From: Alistipes shahii WAL 8301
Lineage (GTDB): Bacteria; Bacteroidota; Bacteroidia; Bacteroidales; Rikenellaceae
Length of the DNA: 64,000 bases
Direction: 5' to 3'
Assembly: GCF_025145845.1 (NCBI RefSeq)
Contig: NZ_CP102253.1
Coordinates: forward strand, 62,001 to 126,000
A model generated the notes under the pieces. It saw nothing but the letters and a program-made list of their open reading frames with translations, made no database searches and was not told the DNA's origin. The position numbers and the translations under genes are program-made. Shown piece by piece: positions 16,752 through 25,009 of this stretch. Position 1 is the first letter of the stretch. The number at the start of each line of letters is the position of its first letter.

Positions 16752-18140
16752 ATGGCAGAAACTATCCAACGTAAACTCAACGACTCGCCCGCAGCCCGAT
16801 GGACGGCGTTGTTGCTCATCGCGTCCACGATGTTTTTCGGTTACATGTTCGTCGACCTGATGTCGCCGCTGCAAAGCATGATCGAGGCACAGCGCGGATG
16901 GACCCCCGACGTATTCGGCATGTACGGCAGTTCGGAGTTCATACTCAACGTCTTCGGATTTCTGATCCTCGCAGGCATCATCCTCGACAAGATGGGCGTG
17001 CGGTTCACCGGCCAACTGTCGGCTTCGCTGATGTTCATCGGCGCCTGTCTGAAATACTACGCCGTGAGCGACTCGTTCGCGGGTTCGGGCATCGAAACGT
17101 GGCTCGGCTCGTGGTGGACCTCGTTCCCCGCCTCGGCCAAACTGGCGTCGCTGGGCTTTATGATCTTCGGCTGCGGCATGGAGATGGCCGGCATCACCGT
17201 ATCAAAAGCCATAGCCAAGTGGTTCGAAGGCAAGGAGATGGCTCTGGCCATGGGGCTTGAGATGGCCATTGCCCGCGTCGGCGTTTTCGCCATCTTCTCC
17301 ATTTCGCCGTGGCTCGCCGACATGGCTCCCGCAACGGTCGTACGACCGGTGGCATTCTGCACCGTGCTGCTGCTGATCGGCCTGCTGACGTTCGTGATCT
17401 TCTCCTTCATGGACCGCAAACTGGACAAACAACTGGGTCTCGACAGCCGGGGCGGAGGCGGCAGCGAGGAGGAGTTCAAGGTCAGCGACCTGAAGTACAT
17501 CTTGAGCAGCAAGGTGTTCTGGATCATCGCGTTCCTCTGCGTGCTCTACTATTCGGCCATCTTCCCCTTCCAGCGCTTCGCCACCAACATGCTGGAGAGC
17601 AACCTCGGCGTATCGGCCCAGACCGCAGCCGACATTTTCCGCTGGTTCCCGATGGGCGCGGCGGCCATCACCCCCTTCCTGGGCCGATACCTCGACCACA
17701 AGGGCAAGGGCGCCACGATGCTCATTTTAGGCGCCATTCTGATGATCGTCTGCCACCTGACCTTCGCCTTCGTGCTCCCGGAGTTCCCGAGCAAGCCCGT
17801 CGCCTACGGCTCGATCGTCCTGCTCGGCATCTCGTTCTCGCTGGTTCCGGCCGCACTCTGGCCCTCGGTTCCGAAGATCGTGGAGACGCGCTATCTGGGT
17901 TCCGCCTATTCGCTGATATTCTGGATTCAGAACATCGGACTGTGCCTTTTCCCGATGCTCTTCGGCTTCGCACTCAAATATTTCAACGCCGGACGGACCG
18001 AGGGAATGCCCTACGACTACACCCGTCCGATGCTGATTTTCGTCGCATGCGGCGTGCTGGCGATGCTGCTGGGACTGTGGCTCAAAGCGGAAGACCGGAA
18101 AAAGAAATACGGGCTGGAACTGCCCAATATCAAGAAGTAG
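16752..18140 (+). CDS. MFS transporter
   Basis: This 462-residue protein has twelve predicted membrane helices arranged as two six-helix halves with a charged cytoplasmic loop at about residues 225-250 (DRKLDKQLGLDSRGGGGSEEEF). It fits the major facilitator superfamily, close in layout to the MFSD1-like/oligopeptide-type branch that is common in Bacteroidota. The substrate cannot be read from the sequence. It starts 16 nt after the TPR gene and is followed by a terminator. Confidence 0.88.
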   Translation: MAETIQRKLNDSPAARWTALLLIASTMFFGYMFVDLMSPLQSMIEAQRGWTPDVFGMYGSSEFILNVFGFLILAGIILDKMGVRFTGQLSASLMFIGACLKYYAVSDSFAGSGIETWLGSWWTSFPASAKLASLGFMIFGCGMEMAGITVSKAIAKWFEGKEMALAMGLEMAIARVGVFAIFSISPWLADMAPATVVRPVAFCTVLLLIGLLTFVIFSFMDRKLDKQLGLDSRGGGGSEEEFKVSDLKYILSSKVFWIIAFLCVLYYSAIFPFQRFATNMLESNLGVSAQTAADIFRWFPMGAAAITPFLGRYLDHKGKGATMLILGAILMIVCHLTFAFVLPEFPSKPVAYGSIVLLGISFSLVPAALWPSVPKIVETRYLGSAYSLIFWIQNIGLCLFPMLFGFALKYFNAGRTEGMPYDYTRPMLIFVACGVLAMLLGLWLKAEDRKKKYGLELPNIKK

Positions 18141-18171
18141 CCCAAGCTACACCCGAATAAATGAAGAAGGA

Positions 18172-18207
18172 GACCCTGCCGCGCATCGCACGGCAGGGTC
18201 CGTTTTT
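18172..18207 (+). terminator. Rho-independent terminator after the MFS gene
   Basis: GACCCTGCCG (18172-18181) pairs with CGGCAGGGTC (18191-18200), followed by CGTTTTTT. Confidence 0.88.
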
Positions 18208-18618
18208 TCAGGATTTCAAACGCCCGCGCAGGGCGAAGCGCACCATCAGGAAATTGACCGGAAAGGCGACCAGAAAAACGCACAGCGGCGCATAGAGTTT
18301 CGGAACGCCCGCCCACAGCCAGATTTCGAGCAGTACGAGTTCGTTCACAAGGTTGATGAGGTGGGCCGTCAGGAACCGCACGGCACGGCGGGCAGAGGGC
18401 CGTACCCGAAAGGTGAAATAGCTCGACAGCAGAAAGTTGCAGACGATGCTGACGCAGAAGGCGCAAAAATAGGCAAGGGCCGGCCAGAGGTCGTCGAAAC
18501 ACCGCACCAGCACGACGTAAACGGCGTAATTGACCGCCGTGGCGACGCCTCCCACCACGGCGAAGCGCACGAACGGACTCTCATAGAGCCTCCGGAGCAT
18601 CATCGCTACCCTACTCAT
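18208..18618 (-). CDS. GtrA family membrane protein
   Basis: This 136-residue protein has four membrane helices and the GtrA pattern 'FVRFAVVGGVATAVNYAVYVVL', '.S..CNFLLSSYFTF' and 'FPVNFLMVRFALR'. GtrA proteins are thought to flip undecaprenyl-phosphate-linked sugars across the inner membrane. The gene overlaps the deacetylase gene by 8 bp and is the last of a leftward glycan cluster, which fits a flippase for the lipid-linked sugar made by the adjacent GT2 domain. Confidence 0.92.
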   Translation of the reverse strand: MSRVAMMLRRLYESPFVRFAVVGGVATAVNYAVYVVLVRCFDDLWPALAYFCAFCVSIVCNFLLSSYFTFRVRPSARRAVRFLTAHLINLVNELVLLEIWLWAGVPKLYAPLCVFLVAFPVNFLMVRFALRGRLKS

Positions 18619-19390
18619 CGCATCCGAGGTATTCGCGGGTGGTCAAAAACCGACAGCCGCGGGCTTTCAGCCACTCCAGCAGCCGGATGAATTTCCGTTG
18701 CAGGTCCGTCCCCGAACAATGCGTAAGATAGCCCGGAACACCGAAAGCCGGCTCGCGCAGCCGTGCGGAAAACTCCCACGGATGGAAATAGAGGTTCAGG
18801 TGCCCGTCGCGGCGCAGGGCGCTGCGGCACAGCAGTTTGTAGAGCGGCAGCGGCATGACGTGGAGCGAAATCCAAAACAGCGGCACGCGGAAAGGCGCGG
18901 AGACCGAAACCGGATAGATCGTGAGCCCCTCCTCCCGCGACACGGAGCACGGGGCCCGGAGGTTGTTGTAGCGCGTCGGAATCCACGTCGGATTGATCGA
19001 CGAATTGTACCTGTACCCCGCCGCCGCGAGCGCCGCGGACGAAGCGGCGGCCAGCCGCGGGGCACGGTAGCCGACAATGCGCTGTCCGGTCAGCTCTTCG
19101 AGCGTCCGCCGGCTGCCGGCAGGGTCCGACCCGGCGGTCAGCCCGTGGTAATAGTCATGCGAAGCCACCTCGTGGCCTCCGGCGACGATGCGGCGGACAA
19201 GGTCCGTGCGGTGGAGGGCAAAATTGGCCGTCGTGTAAAACGTGGCCCGCAGCTCCAGCCGCGCGAGCAGGTCCAGCAGGAACTCCAGCCCCTCGGAGCT
19301 GACCGCAAGCTGGGTGCCGAAATCGATTCCGCGGCCCCTTTCGAGCGGAAAATCGAACTCCTCGACGTCGAAACCGAGTGTCACAGTCAT
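18611..19390 (-). CDS. Polysaccharide deacetylase (NodB-like)
   Basis: This 259-residue NodB-homology protein has a catalytic/metal Asp in 'GFDVEEFD' (residues 7-13), the metal-binding motif 'HEVASHDYYH' at about 81-90 and the later 'YRAPRLAA' and 'YFHPWEF' motifs. Such enzymes remove N- or O-acetyl groups from polysaccharides or lipid-linked sugars. There is no signal peptide, so a cytoplasmic lipid-linked substrate is likely. The start overlaps the stop of the GT87-GT2 gene by 4 nt, indicating translational coupling. Confidence 0.92.
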   Translation of the reverse strand: MTVTLGFDVEEFDFPLERGRGIDFGTQLAVSSEGLEFLLDLLARLELRATFYTTANFALHRTDLVRRIVAGGHEVASHDYYHGLTAGSDPAGSRRTLEELTGQRIVGYRAPRLAAASSAALAAAGYRYNSSINPTWIPTRYNNLRAPCSVSREEGLTIYPVSVSAPFRVPLFWISLHVMPLPLYKLLCRSALRRDGHLNLYFHPWEFSARLREPAFGVPGYLTHCSGTDLQRKFIRLLEWLKARGCRFLTTREYLGCDE

Positions 19391-21339
19391 AGGCGGATGG
19401 CGATACGGAAAAAGTTTCTCAATTCACGGAACAACACCCGCGGAGACATCGCCGACATGACGATGCCGTCGCGGAGCATGGTCTCGACCTCCTCGATGCG
19501 CAGGCGTTTGTCGCGTGCGGCGAGGACGACGAATTCGGTGTCGAACAGGAAATCGGAGATGCGTGTGCGCAGCATCACCGCCCGAGCGCGGGGCGAGAGG
19601 CCCTTCAGACCGCCCTGCGTGTCGGTATGGCGGATGTTGAGGAAGATGCGGTTAAGCAGTTTCGACCCGTAGGACATCATCTTGCGCATGGGCGAAAGCC
19701 GCGAATGGTAACTCCGGTTGCGCACGGCGATCACCACGTCGGTCCCTGCGAACACCCGGTCGATCACCTCGCACATCGACTCCGCCGTATAGGGCATGTC
19801 GATGTCCGTATAGATGGTATACGGGGCCCGGGAACGGGCGATGCCGGCCCGGATGGCAGCGCCCTTGCCGCCGTGCGGAATATCGACGATCTCGACATCC
19901 GGAACGGCCTGCCGCAGCGCCCCGTGCTGTTCCTCGCCGAAACCATGCGGCGAACCGTCGTTGACGACGATCAGGTGCAGGCGCTTGTCCGGATACCGGG
20001 CGCAAAGCTCCGCATAGGAGCGGGCCAGCGCAGGGACGAACCCCGGAGCCGGATTGTAACACGGGCATACGATGTCGAGCCCGTCGCCCGGCCGCGCGGG
20101 ACGGGATTCTGCCGCCTCGTTTGCCGCCTCGTCTGCCGCAGGCAGGGTTTTGTAGTCCAGAAGGACGTCCGTGACGGCGAAATCCTCGCGCCACAGCCTC
20201 CGGATGCAGTGGAGCCAGATGGCGAAGAACGGCAGCGAACGCAGCGCGTAGGCTACGAATACGCCACGGTAGAACTTAGTCGGGAGTAAGTTATAGGAGA
20301 AACTGGCGAACAGGGCCAGTAGGAGCAGCGTCCATTCGAGCCGGCCGCGTGCGGGGGGGGGAAAATTCACCCACCAGATACCCATGCCGAGCGCGGCTAT
20401 CACATAGCCGCTGTGTTCGCTGCCGCTGCTGAACAGCACGATGAACAACAGGAGTGAAGCCAGCATCGTCAGGCGGTAGCTGAAGTGTTTGTACTGCCCG
20501 GTGCGCAGGTAGGAGAGCAGAAACAGCACCATGGCGGGGACGATGATCAGCAGGTCGGAATAGGCCGGCGAACCGCTGATCTTGCGCACACAGCCCACCA
20601 GCGAGATGTTCGTATAGGCACAGAACATGTTCTCACCGTTCTTCTGCACAATGTCGGCGGCCCATGCCGCATACTGCGACCAGAGGTATTCGGGACTGAC
20701 GAAGAGCAGGGGCAGCAGCAGGGCCATGGCGCTCCACAAAGCCATATACCCGATGAAACGTCCTTTGCGCCGCACGAAGAAGAAAAAGGCCAGCCCGACG
20801 ATGCCGTAAATCTTGACGAACGTACCGATGACGATGAACAGTGCGGCCCATCCTTCGCGGCGTTTCTCGATCATGGCCAGCGCCCCGACGACCAGCGCCG
20901 CGACGGCGATGTTGAACTGCTGTTTGAAGCAGGCTCCGTAAAAGTCGTTGAGCGTCAGCCACAGCACCAGGCTCGTCAGCACCACGGGCATCGGCAGCTG
21001 CCGGACGGTCCAGTAGAGCAGCAGCGAAAGGCTCATGCACCACAGCGACATGCCCAGCCACGGCGGCAGCACCGCGAAAGGTGCGATGATAAAGGCGAAA
21101 ATCGGACCGTAATGGTTGATATCCCCGTATTCGAGCGGATAGGGCTCGTAAAGGGGAAGCGAGGAGAACAGATGGTCGAACACCCCGCGGAAGACCAGGA
21201 AATTGTTGTAGTTCTGAGGCCCGGCCAGCGACTGCGTGATGCAGATCCAAACCGTGCAGAGCATCCAGACGGCAAATACCACATACGGGTTAAGCAACCT
21301 GGATTTCAGATTGATGAATTGTGACGCCACAATATGCAA
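19387..21339 (-). CDS. Fused GT87-type membrane mannosyltransferase and GT2 polyprenyl-phosphate glycosyltransferase
   Basis: This 650-residue protein has two enzymes in one chain. Residues about 15-400 form a polytopic membrane domain of the GT87/DUF2029 type that uses polyprenyl-phosphate sugars outside the membrane. Residues about 425-650 form a GT2 domain (LDIVCPCYNPAPG, 'VVNDGSP', 'GGKGAAIRAG', DIDMPY) with the 'DTQGGLKGL...FDTEFV' signature of dolichyl/undecaprenyl-phosphate glucose or mannose synthases. The fusion therefore could join donor synthesis with donor use. A run of nine C residues in the coding strand (20353-20361) encodes Pro-Pro-Pro within the membrane domain. It has its own promoter and is coupled to the deacetylase and GtrA genes. 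Confidence 0.85.
   Translation of the reverse strand: MHIVASQFINLKSRLLNPYVVFAVWMLCTVWICITQSLAGPQNYNNFLVFRGVFDHLFSSLPLYEPYPLEYGDINHYGPIFAFIIAPFAVLPPWLGMSLWCMSLSLLLYWTVRQLPMPVVLTSLVLWLTLNDFYGACFKQQFNIAVAALVVGALAMIEKRREGWAALFIVIGTFVKIYGIVGLAFFFFVRRKGRFIGYMALWSAMALLLPLLFVSPEYLWSQYAAWAADIVQKNGENMFCAYTNISLVGCVRKISGSPAYSDLLIIVPAMVLFLLSYLRTGQYKHFSYRLTMLASLLLFIVLFSSGSEHSGYVIAALGMGIWWVNFPPPARGRLEWTLLLLALFASFSYNLLPTKFYRGVFVAYALRSLPFFAIWLHCIRRLWREDFAVTDVLLDYKTLPAADEAANEAAESRPARPGDGLDIVCPCYNPAPGFVPALARSYAELCARYPDKRLHLIVVNDGSPHGFGEEQHGALRQAVPDVEIVDIPHGGKGAAIRAGIARSRAPYTIYTDIDMPYTAESMCEVIDRVFAGTDVVIAVRNRSYHSRLSPMRKMMSYGSKLLNRIFLNIRHTDTQGGLKGLSPRARAVMLRTRISDFLFDTEFVVLAARDKRLRIEEVETMLRDGIVMSAMSPRVLFRELRNFFRIAIRL
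20353..20361 (-). repeat. Nine-base C/G homopolymer inside a coding region
   Basis: Nine consecutive G on the plus strand (C9 in the gene) occupy three proline codons of the GT87-GT2 fusion. Gain or loss of one base would truncate the protein before the GT2 domain, as in contingency loci. Confidence 0.8.
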
Positions 21340-21358
21340 GAGTATGAGTTAGGTCCCG

Positions 21359-21389
21359 CAAAGATAGGTCTTTTCGCCTGAATAACAAA
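21359..21389 (-). promoter_or_regulatory. Promoter of the GT87-GT2 operon
   Basis: On the minus strand TTTG (21386-21389) and TATCTTTG (21359-21366) are separated by 19 nt, about 20 nt before the ATG at 21339. This separates the fusion-deacetylase-GtrA unit from the GT4 gene. Confidence 0.75.
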
Positions 21390-21432
21390 CGAAATGCCGA
21401 AAAAACAGTTCTCCCGGAAGCTGCGGCGCCCC

Positions 21433-22578
21433 CTATTTTCCGGAAGCCACCAGCCCGTACAGCTCCGTGATGCGGCTGCACATCTCCTCCCACGAAAAGC
21501 GGCGGCGTTCCTCGACGCAGTTTTCCCGGAAGCGTTGAAGCGTGTCCCCTTCGTACATCCGTTCGATGGCGCCGGCAACCCCTTCGGGCGTGGGTTCGCA
21601 GACATACCCCACCCGGCCGTCGGGCACGATCTCGGCCAGTCCCCCGACTTTCGTGACGACCATCGGCACGCAGAACTGGTAGGCTATCTGCGTCACGCCG
21701 CTCTGCGTGGCGGTCTTGTAGGGCTGGACGACGAAATCCGCCGCCGAAAAATAATATTTCACGTCGTCGTCGGGGATGAAGCGGTCGTGGAGCAGCACCT
21801 CGTCCTGCAATCCGTTGTCGGCGATCCGGTTCAGATACGGCTCCCGGGCGGTGTAGAACTCCCCCGCCACGATCAGCCGGCGGCCCTCGGTGCGGCCCGC
21901 ACGCCGGAGCTGCGCCCAGGCGTCGAGCAGCAGGTCAAGCCCCTTGTAATCGCGGATCAGCCCGAAGAAAAGCACGTAGCGGTTCGCAGGGTCCAGCCCC
22001 AGACGCACGCACGCCTCGGAGCGTTCGACCCGCTCGCCGAAGTTCTCGAACAGCGGGTGCGGCGAAAACAGGGCCGGAGCGTCGCTGTACGCGCGAAGTT
22101 CGCTGTGCACCTGCTCGGACATGTAGACGAAGCCGTCCACCGAATGCAGGTAGTAGCGGTTGAAGGGTTTGTCGGTCAGGTGGTGTTCGTGCGGCTCGAC
22201 GTTGTCGATCTGGCACAGCACCTTCGTATGGCCGTTGCCGCGGGCGATGCGGGCAATGGTCCCGAAACAGGGGGCCATGAAGGGCGTCCAGTACTTCATC
22301 AGCACGAAATCGGGACGCTCGCGGCGTATCCGGCGGCCGACGCGCACCCAGTTCAGCGGATTCATCGTATTGACGCAGCGGCAGATGCGGAGGTCCGCAG
22401 GCGGAGGCGTCGCAACCGTCTGGCTCTCGCCGGGAAACAGCAGCGAGGGATATTGCAGCGTGAAGGTCTTGATGTCGACCTCGTCGCCCCGCCGCTGGAA
22501 CGTGCGGGCCATGATCTCCATGATCGAGGCCAGGCCCCCGCGGTAGGGATGGGCAGGTCCTAAAATCGTTATTTTCAT
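21433..22578 (-). CDS. Glycosyltransferase family 4 protein
   Basis: This 381-residue GT-B enzyme starts at the ATG at 22578 (MKITILGPAHPYRGGLA), which is the typical nucleotide-binding N-terminus. The C-terminal Rossmann half contains 'YVLFFGLIRDYKGLDLLLDAW', 'ADFVVQPYKTATQSGV' and 'VVTKVGGLAEIVPDGRVGY', matching GT4 donor-binding motifs. It transfers an activated sugar to a cell-surface glycan; donor and acceptor are unknown. The upstream in-frame ATGs add only non-conserved residues. Confidence 0.9.
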   Translation of the reverse strand: MKITILGPAHPYRGGLASIMEIMARTFQRRGDEVDIKTFTLQYPSLLFPGESQTVATPPPADLRICRCVNTMNPLNWVRVGRRIRRERPDFVLMKYWTPFMAPCFGTIARIARGNGHTKVLCQIDNVEPHEHHLTDKPFNRYYLHSVDGFVYMSEQVHSELRAYSDAPALFSPHPLFENFGERVERSEACVRLGLDPANRYVLFFGLIRDYKGLDLLLDAWAQLRRAGRTEGRRLIVAGEFYTAREPYLNRIADNGLQDEVLLHDRFIPDDDVKYYFSAADFVVQPYKTATQSGVTQIAYQFCVPMVVTKVGGLAEIVPDGRVGYVCEPTPEGVAGAIERMYEGDTLQRFRENCVEERRRFSWEEMCSRITELYGLVASGK

Positions 22579-22743
22579 CGTATCAGAGCATTCCGGCGAT
22601 TTCATGCCGTTCATCCGATCCGGCAACCCGACGCCTGCGGCCTCCGGCCGCGTCGGCAGGCCCGCCCCGCCCCGAATCCCTCCCCCGGGAGGAACTCATG
22701 CGCCGGCCGGGGTTTGCACAGGTTCCCGCGAATGATTCAGGTA

Positions 22744-22776
22744 CAAAGATAACCGAAAAAACGGGACCCCGGCAAA
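22744..22776 (-). promoter_or_regulatory. Promoter of the GT4 gene
   Basis: On the minus strand TTTTG (22773-22776 core) and TATCTTTG (22744-22751) are about 21 nt apart. The roughly 160 nt leader contains a GC-rich hairpin (CCGACGC/GCGTCGG, 22628-22634 with 22650-22656). Confidence 0.6.
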
Positions 22777-22822
22777 AGGATTCCGTTTTTTGCGTCAGAA
22801 GTGCTTTCCGCCGCGCGAACCG

Positions 22823-23365
22823 CTATTCGCCGCCGCCGGAATGGTTGAAACTCTTCGACGTATGCTTGCTGCCGGCGGCCGATTGCAGCGCGAGGTACTC
22901 CTCGCCGTAGTCGATCAGGTTCTGCAACTCGGTGCGGAAGGTGTCGAGATGCTGCTCCTCCTCGCCGATGATGTCCTGAAACATCTTGTGCGTTACGGCG
23001 TCCTTGTTCTCCGAGGCGATGCGCGAGGCTTCGTTGTAGCTGTCGATCGTACTCTGCTCCAGCTGCATGGCCATGCGCAGCATCTCCTTCACGTCGGTGA
23101 CCTGCCGGGTGCGGAACGAGGCGTTCATGTCCACGTCGCCCTGCAGGAACAGGATGCGGTCGGAGAACTCCTCGATGTGGCGCATCTCGGCGATCGAAAT
23201 CTCGCGCATGATCTTCGAGAGATACTGGTAGCGGTCGTCCTCGAAATGAGTGTGGAAATACATGTACTGCAACGAAGTGGCGATCTCCTTGCCCACGGCA
23301 TCGTTCAGCAGGTCGATGCTTACCTGATACTTGTTTTTCGCTTGTGTTTTGGTTGCGCTCTCCAT
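22823..23365 (-). CDS. Ferritin-like (bacterioferritin family) protein
   Basis: This 180-residue four-helix-bundle protein has the di-iron ligands spaced as in bacterioferritins: Glu in 'VGKEIATSLQYMYFH', 'EMRHIEEF' (ExxH), Glu in 'MQLEQSTIDSYNEA' and 'EEEQHLDTF' (ExxH). It probably stores or detoxifies iron. A short serine/histidine-rich tail is added. The ATG at 23365 is preferred; the open frame further upstream is not protein-like. A terminator-like hairpin ends only 10 nt before this ATG. Confidence 0.88.
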   Translation of the reverse strand: MESATKTQAKNKYQVSIDLLNDAVGKEIATSLQYMYFHTHFEDDRYQYLSKIMREISIAEMRHIEEFSDRILFLQGDVDMNASFRTRQVTDVKEMLRMAMQLEQSTIDSYNEASRIASENKDAVTHKMFQDIIGEEEQHLDTFRTELQNLIDYGEEYLALQSAAGSKHTSKSFNHSGGGE

Positions 23366-23370
23366 AATGA

Positions 23371-23402
23371 AAAAAGGTTTTGCAGCCGTAAACTGCAAAA
23401 CC
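23371..23402 (-). terminator. Intrinsic terminator hairpin directly before the ferritin-like gene
   Basis: On the minus strand GGTTTTGCAG (23393-23402) pairs with CTGCAAAACC (23376-23385) and is followed by TTTTT. It closes the acyl-ACP thioesterase transcript, but its position suggests it could also act as an attenuator for the ferritin-like gene. Confidence 0.8.
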
Positions 23403-23439
23403 CGTTCCACAAGCGCCCTGCGAAGCGTTCCCCGCAGGC

Positions 23440-24168
23440 CTATTTCCATTCGATAGAGGCACGCACGGCAGCCGCAGCGCCGTCGGCCGAAATTTCGAAC
23501 AGCGCCGAACGCCCGCGCAACTCGCACCCCACCGTCAGCGTCTGCCCGAAGCGGCACTCTTTCAGGAAATGAATGTCCAGCCGCACCGGAGCCTCCTGCG
23601 TCAGCATGTCGACGGGCAGCATGTCGAGCATCATTTCGATATAGCGCATCGTGTTGACGTGGCGGTTGAAGTCGATGTCGCTGTAAACCACGCGGTGTTC
23701 GGCCGTCGCGGTAGGGCTTACCGCACGGATCTTGCGCGGCTTGTCCGTCGGGGGCGCGGCATCGACGATGGCGTCGGCATGCGCATCGCCCACCCACGAG
23801 AGGTCGATCGCCGAACGGCTCTGCAGGTCGATCATCGCCCACTGCGTCACGGCGCGGCCGAATTCGCGGCCTGCGGCATCGGTCAGCGTGAAGTTTCGCG
23901 TCGAGAGCACCCGGCCGTAATCGCTGATCCACGTAGCCACGGTGTAGTCGGTGTACTGCGTGGGCTGGCAGTCGAATTCGACGGCCATGCGCGAAAGCAC
24001 CCACGAATGGTTGTCGGCATTCAGCGCATCGACTCCGAACCCCTTGCCGTGGGCGTCGATGCCCGCGGTGTTGAGTATCGAGCCGCCCAGCGAAGGGATT
24101 GTCGCCCGCAGCGTGAAATCCACGTCCTGCGGTTCAACCCGGTAATTATAGCGAGATTTTTCAGCCAT
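23440..24168 (-). CDS. Acyl-ACP thioesterase
   Basis: This 242-residue protein has two hotdog domains of the acyl-ACP thioesterase (Acyl-ACP_TE/FatA-like) family. The N-terminal one includes 'DVDFTLRATIPSLGGSILNTAG' and 'SWVLSRMAVEF'. The C-terminal one has 'YSDIDFNRHVNTMRYIEMMLD', the classic Asn/His region. It releases free fatty acids from acyl carrier protein in the cytoplasm. The promoter TATCTTTG (minus, 24195-24202) is back to back with that of the divergent membrane protein. Confidence 0.93.
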   Translation of the reverse strand: MAEKSRYNYRVEPQDVDFTLRATIPSLGGSILNTAGIDAHGKGFGVDALNADNHSWVLSRMAVEFDCQPTQYTDYTVATWISDYGRVLSTRNFTLTDAAGREFGRAVTQWAMIDLQSRSAIDLSWVGDAHADAIVDAAPPTDKPRKIRAVSPTATAEHRVVYSDIDFNRHVNTMRYIEMMLDMLPVDMLTQEAPVRLDIHFLKECRFGQTLTVGCELRGRSALFEISADGAAAAVRASIEWK

Positions 24169-24194
24169 TGCATTGAATTTTACGGTTATGCAGG

Positions 24195-24222
24195 CAAAGA
24201 TACGATTTTTTTCGTATTTTTG
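24195..24222. promoter_or_regulatory. Back-to-back divergent promoters
   Basis: The minus-strand -7 box TATCTTTG (24195-24202) serves the thioesterase and the plus-strand box TATTTTTG (24215-24222) serves the membrane protein at 24254. The boxes are only 12 nt apart, so polymerase binding at one should interfere with the other. Confidence 0.6.
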
Positions 24223-24253
24223 TTTTTGATGTTAACCCTTAAACCTGTTAGTT

Positions 24254-24865
24254 ATGGAAGTGAAAAAACTCGATTTCGGAGAAACCCTCAAGGATTCCGT
24301 CGCCATCGGCGTAAAGAACGCACCTTCGGTGATCGCAGCAGTGGCCTTATGGCTCATTACGATCTGGATACCTTATCTCAATGTGGGGACCACAATCGCC
24401 ATCACCTTATTGCCCACACAGTTGGCCAAGGGTGAGATTGTCAATCCCCTGGGCATTTTCGACAGCAAATACCGCCGCTACATGGGCGAGTTCTTCATCA
24501 CGATGGGCCTGATGATTTTCCCGATTTTCATCGGCGTGCTCTTCATGGTCATCCCGGGCATCGTGCTCTCGATCGCATGGACGCTCTCCTACTATTTCCT
24601 CATCGAAAAGGGCAAAAATCCGATACAGGCCATCAAGGCTTCGAACGACGCCACCTACGGCAGCAAATGGACCATGTTCTTCGTGTCGCTGGTCGTCGGC
24701 GTACTGTTCGGCATCGTATTCGGCATTTTCCAGGCCATCTGCAATGCGATCGGCATCGGCTTCATCACGTTCGTCGTCATGTTCATCCTCTACGTGCTGG
24801 CCATCTCGATCTCAATGTCCATCAGCGCTTCATTCTGGAAACAGCTGAAAGACAACGTGGAGTAA
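24254..24865 (+). CDS. Hypothetical polytopic membrane protein
   Basis: This 203-residue protein has about five hydrophobic segments, beginning after a polar N-terminus (MEVKKLDFGETLKDSVAIGVKN). The layout resembles small membrane proteins of the DUF975/YciC-like type ('IPGIVLSIAWTLSYYFLIEKGKNPIQAIKASNDATYG' is the characteristic loop-helix), but I cannot assign a family firmly. The function is unknown. It is monocistronic, with a terminator at 24887. Confidence 0.75.
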   Translation: MEVKKLDFGETLKDSVAIGVKNAPSVIAAVALWLITIWIPYLNVGTTIAITLLPTQLAKGEIVNPLGIFDSKYRRYMGEFFITMGLMIFPIFIGVLFMVIPGIVLSIAWTLSYYFLIEKGKNPIQAIKASNDATYGSKWTMFFVSLVVGVLFGIVFGIFQAICNAIGIGFITFVVMFILYVLAISISMSISASFWKQLKDNVE

Positions 24866-24886
24866 ACGCTCCGGAGACGATCCGAA

Positions 24887-24913
24887 GGACGGCCGCCTGT
24901 GCCGTCCTTTTTT
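24887..24913 (+). terminator. Terminator
   Basis: GGACGGC (24887-24893) pairs with GCCGTCC (24901-24907) and is followed by TTTTTT. Confidence 0.85.
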
Positions 24914-24930
24914 GTCCGCTGCGAAAAATT

Positions 24931-24983
24931 TTATCGAAAAACGATAAATATTATTTGTTTTTCGAAAATTAATTCTATCTTTG
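24931..24983 (+). promoter_or_regulatory. Promoter and candidate operator of the DUF2975/HTH operon
   Basis: TTTG (24954-24957) and TATCTTTG (24976-24983) form the promoter with 18 nt spacing. Immediately upstream, TTATCG-AAAAA-CGATAA (24931-24947) is a perfect inverted repeat that could be the binding site of the HTH regulator encoded downstream (inference). Confidence 0.6.
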
Positions 24984-25009
24984 CAACTGTAAAACCAAAA
25001 TAGTCACAC

